The notes beneath the pieces were generated by a model. That model saw nothing but the letters and a program-made list of their open reading frames with translations. It had not been told where the DNA came from and ran no database searches. The position numbers and the translations under genes were made by a program. A stretch of 64,000 nt of DNA from Duganella sp. sic0402 (lineage in GTDB: Bacteria; Pseudomonadota; Gammaproteobacteria; Burkholderiales; Burkholderiaceae_D): positions 310,001-374,000 of the forward strand of contig NZ_JAHUWK010000005.1 of assembly GCF_019219065.1 (NCBI RefSeq). Direction: 5' to 3'. Below are positions 27,067 through 32,814 of the stretch, piece after piece; the stretch's first letter is position 1, and every line of letters begins with the position of its first letter.

Positions 27067-27085
27067 CTTAAACGAGGATTCAATC

Positions 27086-27253
27086 ATGAACGCAATCACC
27101 AATTTCATCCGCAACGAAGACGGCATCACCGCAATCGAATACGCTCTGATGGCAGCCGCCATCGCCGCCGCGATCACCGCTGGCCTGGCCATCCTGGGCC
27201 CTAAGATCACCGCTTCGCTGACCTACATTTCGGGCCTGATCAAATCGTCCTGA
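27086..27253 (+). CDS. flp: Flp major pilin, copy 1
   Basis: A 55-residue prepilin, the structural subunit of the Tad/Flp pilus. The short basic leader MNAITNFIRNEDG is cut after Gly13 by the TadV/CpaA peptidase. The mature peptide starts ITAIEYALMAAAIAAAITAG with the Flp-specific Glu-Tyr pair and a hydrophobic helix, then a short tail ending SGLIKSS. The protein is identical to copy 2 and differs from copy 3 at only four leader residues. It has its own operator-controlled promoter and an intrinsic terminator, so it can be expressed alone and at high level. Confidence 0.93.
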   Translation: MNAITNFIRNEDGITAIEYALMAAAIAAAITAGLAILGPKITASLTYISGLIKSS

Positions 27254-27279
27254 TAGCAGTTTCGTAGTACCCCTTGAAG

Positions 27280-27304
27280 ATCCGGCCTCGTGCCGGATTT
27301 TTTT
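27280..27304 (+). terminator. Intrinsic terminator after flp1
   Basis: ATCCGGC (27280-27286) pairs with GCCGGAT (27292-27298), loop CTCGT, followed by a run of T to 27304. It isolates flp1 from the nucleotidyltransferase gene starting at 27315. Confidence 0.88.
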
Positions 27305-27314
27305 GTCTGCTAAC

Positions 27315-27923
27315 ATGCAGACTGTCATGCATATATCCACTACTGATCTGGAGGCCAGGCTCCGCCAACTGGCGCAATCGTCCACCTGGCTCATGCCCGC
27401 CTTGCGCGCGGTGCGTGAACTCGGCCTGCCATCCTGGTGCATCGGCGCCGGCGCGGTGCGCAATCTGGTGTGGGACGCCTTGCACGGCTACGCCACGCCG
27501 ACACACCTGCCCGATATCGATGTCGCCTATTTCGATGCAAGCGATCTGACGCCGGCGCGCGATGCGGACATCCAGCACCGACTGTCCGTCCTGATGCCGG
27601 ATACGCCGTGGGAAGTCACCAACCAGGCGGCGGTACATCACTGGTTTGCAGAGTATTTCGGCCACGCGGTCGAACCGTTAACCTCACTGCATGAGGCGGT
27701 CGCGTCATGGCCCGAATACGCCACCTCGGTCGGCCTGTGCCTGCATGCGGACGACAGCATCGAAGTGATCGCCCCGCACGGCCTGGATGATCTGTTCAAC
27801 TGCGTGGTGCGCCGCAATCCGACGCGCGTCAGCCTGGATACCTATCACCAGCGCACCACGCAAAAAAACTACGCCGCCCGCTGGCCCCGCGTCACCGTCC
27901 ATACAGCGAACGCAGAATATTGA
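27315..27923 (+). CDS. Nucleotidyltransferase-fold protein (DUF925-like)
   Basis: A 202-residue protein of the small nucleotidyltransferase-like family often annotated as DUF925. Motifs are LPSWCIGAGAVRNLVWDALHG (residues about 36-56), the acidic pair in LPDIDVAYFDA that would bind metal, and FNCVVRRNPTRVSLDTYHQR near the C-terminus. Cellular role is unknown; family members are predicted transferases or antitoxin-like enzymes. The ATG at 27315 is taken as start, with 27327 also possible. It sits between the two duplicated flp units, only 10 bp after the flp1 terminator, and its 3' end overlaps the convergent CHASE2 gene by 32 bp. It looks like a passenger gene in the pilin region. Confidence 0.75.
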   Translation: MQTVMHISTTDLEARLRQLAQSSTWLMPALRAVRELGLPSWCIGAGAVRNLVWDALHGYATPTHLPDIDVAYFDASDLTPARDADIQHRLSVLMPDTPWEVTNQAAVHHWFAEYFGHAVEPLTSLHEAVASWPEYATSVGLCLHADDSIEVIAPHGLDDLFNCVVRRNPTRVSLDTYHQRTTQKNYAARWPRVTVHTANAEY

Positions 27924-28719
27924 CGAAGTAGCGATGCGCGCCCATGGCGCCCAGGCTGGTATCGAATTGCTCGATATGCGGCCCATCGTAGGCCAATATG
28001 ACAACCTTGCCTTTCAACGCCGCCCTCGCGCTGCCATCTAATAAGGCGCTGAACGAAACACTGTGCTGCACTGGTGGCGCGATCAAATTCACGGTGGCTA
28101 GGTTTTGCGGATTAAGCGCAATCACCTGCTGGCCTATCTCGATCTGCCTGCCTGGCGATATTGTGGCCTTCGTGCCCGCCGCCAGCTCCATTGCACATAG
28201 CATCAATGACTTCACCGCACGTGACTGATACTGTTCAATCATCGGCACGGAGGACGAATTAAAGTCCACGAAGCCGATATCCTTGGCGCGCTGCATAAAC
28301 ACTGGCAACGGCAGCCAGCCGCTTTGGCCAACGACGGCCGCATTGAATTCGCCCTGCAGCGTAAATTGTTGCGGGAGCGGATTGGGCTTGCTTTCCGCAT
28401 CATCCATGCGCGCTTGCAGTACCGTCGGCAGGCGCGATAACGCTCTGGCTAAACGTTCATCGTCATCCGCAAGCTTCGGCTGATCAAGGAAAAACTTCAG
28501 CACCAGACCTCTCGCACCGGCATCCGCGATAGCGTCGACGCCCTGTGCTAGCACGCCACGGTTTAGCGGAATAGCGCCAAATCTCGCTTCGGTTTTCGTA
28601 TCCACATACACCACCACAAAATCCCGCTCAAAGGCCCCAGCCCAGGCAAAGGATATATGCCCCATCCAGAACAGGGCCAGCCAGCTTGATCTTGCAATCA
28701 TCCCAGTCATCTGTCGCAT
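27892..28719 (-). CDS. Secreted CHASE2-like domain protein
   Basis: A 275-residue protein with an N-terminal hydrophobic segment (SSWLALFWMGHISFAWAGAF, about residues 11-30) serving as signal peptide. The rest resembles the extracytoplasmic CHASE2 sensor domain: FVVVYVDTKTEARFGAIPLN, GVDAIADAGARGLVLKFFLD, KDIGFVDFNSSS, and a final LKGKVVILAYDGPH with GAHRYFVNILRSLYG. CHASE2 normally precedes kinase or cyclase domains. Here nothing follows and no transmembrane exit helix is seen, so it is a free-standing periplasmic domain. The function is unknown. It overlaps the nucleotidyltransferase gene end. The start could be residue 1 (28719) or residue 7 (28701). Confidence 0.65.
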   Translation of the reverse strand: MRQMTGMIARSSWLALFWMGHISFAWAGAFERDFVVVYVDTKTEARFGAIPLNRGVLAQGVDAIADAGARGLVLKFFLDQPKLADDDERLARALSRLPTVLQARMDDAESKPNPLPQQFTLQGEFNAAVVGQSGWLPLPVFMQRAKDIGFVDFNSSSVPMIEQYQSRAVKSLMLCAMELAAGTKATISPGRQIEIGQQVIALNPQNLATVNLIAPPVQHSVSFSALLDGSARAALKGKVVILAYDGPHIEQFDTSLGAMGAHRYFVNILRSLYGR

Positions 28720-28722
28720 GTC

Positions 28723-28884
28723 CTAAGTACACCACTGATTTTCGCAAGAAATACCATCATTGTCGCCATCCATTTTGACCGTCGGGCAGTGCTTAAAAAA
28801 ATCCTTGGCGTCGCCGCAGGAGCGCATCTCGCTACAGTACTTCCGGCCATCACAGGAATACGCCGGACCCACTCCTCGCAGCAC
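28723..28884 (-). CDS. Excalibur-domain mini-ORF, possibly 5'-truncated
   Basis: A short frame too small for ordinary gene callers. Residues encoded from 28860 to 28723 read YSCDGRKYCSEMRSCGDAKD then HCPTVKMDGDNDGISCENQW and CT. This is the excalibur calcium-binding pattern with six spaced cysteines and the loop DGDNDG. No in-frame ATG exists upstream; the frame stays open without a start codon back through promoter B to beyond 29000. GTG at 28884 or 28872 would give 53 or 49 residues without a signal peptide. It may be the tail of a secreted protein whose front was lost when promoter B arrived. The CHASE2 gene starts 4 bp downstream. Confidence 0.5.
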   Translation of the reverse strand: MLRGVGPAYSCDGRKYCSEMRSCGDAKDFFKHCPTVKMDGDNDGISCENQWCT

Positions 28885-28918
28885 AGGCGCAGCCGCGACT
28901 TGCGGCTCCCCTCGTGCG

Positions 28919-28982
28919 TGACAAATGTCACCGCAAATCGTGACGTTTGTCGGATGTAAGACGGTGGCAAGGTGCGTAGAAT
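28919..28982 (+). promoter_or_regulatory. flp promoter B: paired operator boxes plus -10
   Basis: Box 1 TGACAAATGTCA (28919-28930), 10-nt spacer, box 2 TGACGTTTGTC (28941-28951), 25 nt, then -10 TAGAAT (28977-28982). Same geometry as promoters A and C. It drives flp2 and flp3. Confidence 0.8.
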
Positions 28983-29250
28983 GACTTACATCAGCAAGCC
29001 ATACCGCAGTACCTAAAACCTGAACCCCGTTTTAGTTGATGTAGTCATCCCTTACTCAACCAACTTTAACGAGGATTCAATCATGAACGCAATCACCAAC
29101 TTCATCCGCAACGAAGACGGCATCACCGCTATCGAATACGCCCTGATGGCAGCCGCCATCGCCGCAGCGATCACCGCCGGCCTGGCCATCCTCGGCCCCA
29201 AGATCACCGCTTCGCTGACCTACATTTCCGGTCTGATCAAATCGTCGTAA
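28972..29250 (+). repeat. Duplicated leader-flp unit, copy 2
   Basis: Partner of 26981-27253: same -10, leader and flp coding sequence. The two copies bracket the nucleotidyltransferase, CHASE2 and excalibur genes, consistent with a tandem duplication or an insertion between repeats. Confidence 0.85.
29083..29250 (+). CDS. flp: Flp major pilin, copy 2
   Basis: A 55-residue prepilin whose protein sequence is identical to copy 1 over its whole length, with a few silent differences (for example CAAC instead of CAAT after the start region). The cleavage motif EDG/ITAIEYAL and hydrophobic helix are unchanged. It follows promoter B with a leader of about 95 nt and the ribosome-binding site AACGAGG. 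There is no terminator after it; flp3 starts 45 bp downstream with its own TTAGGAG site, so flp2 and flp3 are likely one transcript. Confidence 0.93.
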   Translation: MNAITNFIRNEDGITAIEYALMAAAIAAAITAGLAILGPKITASLTYISGLIKSS

Positions 29251-29295
29251 TCCAGACGCCATCCATTCACTTTGATCAAACTTAGGAGAACCACC

Positions 29296-29463
29296 ATGAA
29301 CGCAATCAAACACTTCCTCCGCGATGAAGACGGCATCACCGCTATCGAATACGCCCTGATGGCCGCTGCCATCGCCGCAGCGATCACCGCCGGCCTGGCT
29401 ATTCTGGGCCCCAAGATCACCGCTTCGCTGACTTACATTTCCGGCCTGATCAAGTCTTCCTGA
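29296..29463 (+). CDS. flp: Flp major pilin, copy 3
   Basis: A 55-residue prepilin. The leader differs from copies 1 and 2 at four positions (MNAIKHFLRDEDG), but from residue 11 to the C-terminus (mature helix ITAIEYALMAAAIAAAITAG onward) it is identical. The start at 29296 is preceded by TTAGGAG; an upstream in-frame start at 29272 would add eight residues with no family support. A strong terminator follows at 29503. Identical mature subunits with a changed leader suggest selection on dosage or on processing and export rate rather than on pilus composition. Confidence 0.92.
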   Translation: MNAIKHFLRDEDGITAIEYALMAAAIAAAITAGLAILGPKITASLTYISGLIKSS

Positions 29464-29502
29464 TTTTTAGTCTCCTCGTAGCAACCTCCTGGTAGTTATT
29501 TG

Positions 29503-29530
29503 TCCGGAACCACGGTTCCGGATTTTTTTT
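29503..29530 (+). terminator. Intrinsic terminator after flp3
   Basis: TCCGGAACC (29503-29511) pairs with GGTTCCGGA (29514-29522), a 9-bp perfect inverted repeat, followed by eight T (29523-29530). It ends the flp2-flp3 transcript just before promoter C. Confidence 0.92.
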
Positions 29531-29546
29531 GCCGGAAACGAAACAA

Positions 29547-29610
29547 TGACAAATGTCACTACAAATCAGGACGTTTGTCCGATGTGAAAACGCTGTCAGT
29601 CGCCTAGACT
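29547..29610 (+). promoter_or_regulatory. flp promoter C: paired operator boxes plus -10
   Basis: Box 1 TGACAAATGTCA (29547-29558), 10-nt spacer, box 2 GGACGTTTGTC (29569-29579), 25 nt, then -10 TAGACT (29605-29610). Geometry matches A and B although the flanks differ, so the spacing itself is conserved. It drives flp4 and probably the downstream assembly operon. Confidence 0.78.
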
Positions 29611-29647
29611 GGCATTTGATTCTATCCCTTTCACTCATGGAGCAATA

Positions 29648-29794
29648 ATGCGCTTTCCTTTCTTCCAACGCGGTATCGCCCGCTTCGTCAGCGATGACGA
29701 CGGCGCCACGCTGATGGAATACGCGCTGATTGCTGCCCTGGCCTCCGTGATCGTGATCATCGCCATCCTCGCCGTACTCGGCTCCAGAACCTGA
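29648..29794 (+). CDS. Short divergent Flp-like pilin
   Basis: A 48-residue Flp-family prepilin. The leader MRFPFFQRGIARFVSDDDG ends at Gly19 and the mature part begins ATLMEYALIAALASVIVIIA, with the Glu-Tyr pair in place. The mature peptide would be only 29 residues, ending ILAVLGSRT at a TGA. The usual Flp tail after the helix is missing. The frame beyond the stop continues ACLAAITALLPPYLV, so a nonsense change or small indel may have shortened the gene. It has its own operator-type promoter and is the last pilin before tadV. It could be a minor subunit, or a decaying copy. Confidence 0.75.
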   Translation: MRFPFFQRGIARFVSDDDGATLMEYALIAALASVIVIIAILAVLGSRT

Positions 29795-29949
29795 GCCTGC
29801 CTCGCCGCGATCACCGCCTTGCTGCCGCCATATCTGGTCAGATCGAATCCTACTCATTTGCAAGTTAAAAAAATTTCCGAAACGGTGCACGCCGCTTCGA
29901 AAAATTTCTATACACTAAATTGTCTGCTCCCTTTTCAACAAGGAGATTC
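29795..29949 (+). other. Intergenic leader between flp4 and tadV
   Basis: No terminator is evident, so transcription from promoter C may continue into the assembly genes. The stretch is A+T-rich, with an imperfect inverted repeat (AAATTTCCGAA against TTCGAAAAATTT, 29870-29911) and a -10-like TATACACT (29911-29918). An additional promoter or attenuator here is possible but unproven. Confidence 0.4.
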
Positions 29950-30525
29950 ATGACTCATTTGCCGCTGATTATCTTGTGCTGCTTGTTGGCACTAGCTGTC
30001 TGGAACGATTTGCGCACGCGCCGCATCCCCAACTCGCTGGTGTTCGGTGGCGCTGTGCTTGGCCTGCTGTTCAACGCCGCGTTGCCCGCAGGCGATGGTC
30101 TCTTCATACAAGTATTCGGCGGCATCGGCATCCTCAAAGCACTGGCCGGCCTGGCGCTTGGCCTGTGTCTGCTGCTACCGATGTACGCCATGCGCGCACT
30201 GGGCGCGGGCGACGTCAAGCTGATGGCGATGATCGGCGCCTTCACCGGCCCCGGCGCCGTAGCTGGCATCACGCTACTGACGCTGCTGGCTGGCGGCGTG
30301 CTGGCCCTGGTGGTGGCCGGCTTCAATGGCCGCCTCAAGCCGATGCTCTACAACACCTGGCACCTGATTAAATACAGCATGCTGCGCTCGCTCGCCGGCG
30401 AAGTGCCGAAGATGGACGCACCTGCCACACCCAGCGGCCGCCTGCCTTACGCAGTCGCCATTGCCGCCGGTGCCGCACCTTACCTGGCCTACGGCGCCAG
30501 CACCGGCAACAGCCTGTTTTTCTAA
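29950..30525 (+). CDS. tadV: Prepilin peptidase TadV/CpaA (A24 family)
   Basis: Inner-membrane aspartic peptidase that cleaves Flp and TadE leaders. The 191-residue product has several hydrophobic helices and both catalytic aspartates in context: VWNDLRTRRIPN near residue 20 and GAGDVKLMAMIGAFTG near residue 82. It lacks the N-terminal methylase domain of PilD-type peptidases, as is normal for CpaA. The start at 29950 follows AAGGAG; an earlier in-frame start at 29920 is less likely. It opens the assembly operon; the AAA ATPase gene follows 8 bp downstream. Confidence 0.92.
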   Translation: MTHLPLIILCCLLALAVWNDLRTRRIPNSLVFGGAVLGLLFNAALPAGDGLFIQVFGGIGILKALAGLALGLCLLLPMYAMRALGAGDVKLMAMIGAFTGPGAVAGITLLTLLAGGVLALVVAGFNGRLKPMLYNTWHLIKYSMLRSLAGEVPKMDAPATPSGRLPYAVAIAAGAAPYLAYGASTGNSLFF

Positions 30526-30533
30526 GGAGACGC

Positions 30534-31928
30534 ATGCTGACTCAGCCATCGACAGACTCCCCCGCCGACGCGCGCGCGCCGCGTACCACGGACGAAACCG
30601 GCTTGCCGTTTCTGTTCCTGGTCGAGCTGTTGTCCAAGGTGCTGTTCCAGCGCGGCCAGGTCCGCCTGCCTGAATTGGCTAGCCATCTGAAACTCAGTAT
30701 CAGCGTCATCACACCGCTGGTGACGCATTTACGCAACGAAAAATTATGCGAGGTGACGCGCAGCGGCGGCAGCGGCACTGACGCCGATCTGACCTATCAC
30801 CTGACCGACGCCGGCATGCAGCGCGCCACCGCCAGTCTCAATCGCAACTCCTACGCCGGCCCCGCGCCGGTGACGCTGGCCGCTTACGTGGCGCAGATGG
30901 AAGCGCAGAGCGTGCGCCATCTGCACGTCACGCGCGCCGATGTGCAAGCCGCCTTCCGCGATGTTGTAGCCAGCACGCAAGTACTCGACCAGATGGGTGC
31001 GGCGATGAATTCCGGCCGCGCGATTTTCATCTACGGCCTGGCCGGCAGCGGCAAGACCTTTCTGGCGGAACGGCTGTGCGACTTATTGAAAGGCGCGATC
31101 GCCGTGCCCTACGCGATCATGATCGACGGCGAGGTGGTACCGTTCTACGATCCGGTGCAGCATCGGCCGCTGGCCGGCGCCGCACCGGCCGAAGAAGAAG
31201 GCATCGACCTGCTGCGCACGCTGGACGCGCGCTGGGTGCGCGGCCTGCAACGCCCGACCGCGCTGACCGGCGGCGAGCTGACGCTGGAGATGCTCGATCT
31301 GCGCTTCGATCCCAACACCCGCTTGTACCAGGCGCCTCCTCATCTGAAAGCCAACAACGGCATCTTCATCATCGACGACCTGGGACGGCAGCGCTGCTCG
31401 CCCCTGGAACTGATGAACCGCTGGATCGTACCGATGGACCGTGGCGTCGATTATCTTTCATTGCACACCGGCCTGGTTTTTCAAGTTCCTTTCGATGTGG
31501 TCGTGGTATTCTCGTCTAACTTCCTGCCGGAGCGTTTATCGGATGGCGCCTTCCTCCGCCGGCTGGGATACAAGATAGAAGTGCCGCCGCAAACGCCCGC
31601 CGAATATCAACTGCTATTCCGCCAGGCCTGCGCGCAGTACGGCATCGCATTCGACGCCGCAGCCTTCGACTATCTGCTGAGCGGACTGCATGCCAGGGAC
31701 GAGACACCGCTGCTGGCCTGCTACCCGCGCGACCTGATACGCCAGGTGCGCGACCTGGCCCGCTACGAAAGCACGCCGCCCACTTTGGACCAGCGCTCGC
31801 TGGACTGGGCCTGGCATAACTACTTTGCCGGCGCCGGCGCCCGACGCGTCGCCGCCGAGCAGCAGAAGAAGGATCGCGAACGCCGCGAGCAGCAAGCAAA
31901 TCCGCATATTCAGGGAAGGCTGGGATGA
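30534..31928 (+). CDS. Winged-helix plus AAA-type ATPase embedded in the tad operon
   Basis: A 464-residue protein with no counterpart in the classical Tad set. Residues 22-100 resemble a winged-helix domain (LFLVELLSKVLFQRGQVRLP, then LKLSISVITPLVTHLRNEKL and YHLTDAGM). An ATPase domain follows with Walker A FIYGLAGSGKTFLAERLCDL near residue 165, Walker B GIFIIDDLGRQRCSP, a sensor-like VVVFSSNFLPE, and a candidate arginine finger in FLRRLGYKIEV. A C-terminal Lys/Arg/Glu-rich tail ends HIQGRLG. It overlaps cpaB by 4 bp (ATGA), so it is made with the pilus machinery. It may be a regulator, or an assembly or quality-control ATPase; sequence does not decide. Confidence 0.8.
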   Translation: MLTQPSTDSPADARAPRTTDETGLPFLFLVELLSKVLFQRGQVRLPELASHLKLSISVITPLVTHLRNEKLCEVTRSGGSGTDADLTYHLTDAGMQRATASLNRNSYAGPAPVTLAAYVAQMEAQSVRHLHVTRADVQAAFRDVVASTQVLDQMGAAMNSGRAIFIYGLAGSGKTFLAERLCDLLKGAIAVPYAIMIDGEVVPFYDPVQHRPLAGAAPAEEEGIDLLRTLDARWVRGLQRPTALTGGELTLEMLDLRFDPNTRLYQAPPHLKANNGIFIIDDLGRQRCSPLELMNRWIVPMDRGVDYLSLHTGLVFQVPFDVVVVFSSNFLPERLSDGAFLRRLGYKIEVPPQTPAEYQLLFRQACAQYGIAFDAAAFDYLLSGLHARDETPLLACYPRDLIRQVRDLARYESTPPTLDQRSLDWAWHNYFAGAGARRVAAEQQKKDRERREQQANPHIQGRLG

Positions 31929-32797
31929 GAAATACTCGTGCTCTGACAATGATAGGGGTCGCGCTCTTCCTGGCGCTGGCGGCCGTGGTGGTGGCGGCGC
32001 AATGGATCGCCGGCCAGTCGGCAAGCAACAGCAACAAGGTGGCGGTGGCGATGCTGGACATCAGCATGGGCGCGCGGCTCACGCCGGAACTGGTGCACAT
32101 GGTCGACTGGCCGGCCAGCTCGGTGCCGCCGGGTGCCGCCACCGATCTGAAAGCGCTGGAAGGCCGCATCACGCGCGCCAATATCCAGCGCGGCGAACCG
32201 ATCTCCGAAGGCAAGCTGGCGCCAGCCGGCACGCAAGGCGGTCTGTCATCGGTGGTCTCAGAAGGCAAGCGCGCAATGACGGTGCGGGTCAACGACGTGG
32301 TGGGCGTGGCCGGCTTCGCTCTGCCGGGCAATTACGTCGATATCCTGGTCAACACGCAAAGCGACAGCAATGGCGACCATCTGGCGCGCGAGCAGGCTAT
32401 CTCCAAGATCGTGCTGGAACGCATACTGGTGCTGGCGATCGCGCAGGAGTCCAGCCGCGACGACACCAAGCCGAAAGTGGTCAACGCGGTGACGCTGGAA
32501 CTGACGCCCGACCAGGTCGAGAAGCTGGACCTGGCGCGCAGCGTCGGCACGCTATCGCTGGTGCTGCGCAATCAGGTCGATCCGAATTCCGCCAATACCG
32601 AAGGCGCCACCAAAACCAGCTTGCTGGGTGAAAGTGCGATCGCCACAGCGCCGGCGCGCAACACCACCACACTGCCGACGCCACCGCTGACCACGACGCC
32701 GCCCCCGGCCGCGCCCAAGCCGGCGCCACGGGTCGAGCGTCAGGGCGACAAGGTTGAAGTCATCAAAGGCCTGGAGCGTAGTTCACAACAATTTTAA
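31925..32797 (+). CDS. cpaB: Flp pilus assembly protein CpaB/RcpC
   Basis: A 290-residue periplasmic protein with one N-terminal membrane helix (about residues 7-29, MIGVALFLALAAVVVAAQWI) and an SAF domain (about 40-105) starting KVAVAMLDISMGARLTPELV. A second conserved block reads RAMTVRVNDVVGVAGFALPG then NYVDILVN. The C-terminus is Pro/Ala/Thr-rich. In other Tad systems this protein works with the secretin in the outer-membrane complex. It overlaps the preceding ATPase gene by 4 bp and is followed by cpaC after 17 bp. Confidence 0.92.
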   Translation: MRNTRALTMIGVALFLALAAVVVAAQWIAGQSASNSNKVAVAMLDISMGARLTPELVHMVDWPASSVPPGAATDLKALEGRITRANIQRGEPISEGKLAPAGTQGGLSSVVSEGKRAMTVRVNDVVGVAGFALPGNYVDILVNTQSDSNGDHLAREQAISKIVLERILVLAIAQESSRDDTKPKVVNAVTLELTPDQVEKLDLARSVGTLSLVLRNQVDPNSANTEGATKTSLLGESAIATAPARNTTTLPTPPLTTTPPPAAPKPAPRVERQGDKVEVIKGLERSSQQF

Positions 32798-32814
32798 GCA
32801 TTGGAGAACGCGAC

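Larger units (their letters stand above)
26981..27253 (+). repeat. Duplicated leader-flp unit, copy 1
   Basis: From the -10 region through the leader and the whole flp gene this block is nearly identical to 28972-29250. The first roughly 65 nt of leader differ at about one position. The leader segment just before the ribosome-binding site is more variable, and the coding part is again almost identical. The operator boxes upstream are conserved too. Confidence 0.85.

Noticed and set aside
27280-27304. A TTG at 27303 as start of the nucleotidyltransferase
   Set aside because: It lies in the U-tract of the flp1 terminator; ATG 27315 is more plausible.
26928-29610. Repeated boxes near the flp genes as a CRISPR or an insertion-sequence end
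   Set aside because: Only three copies with irregular kilobase spacing, each tied to a -10 element and a pilin gene; no transposase or target duplication seen.
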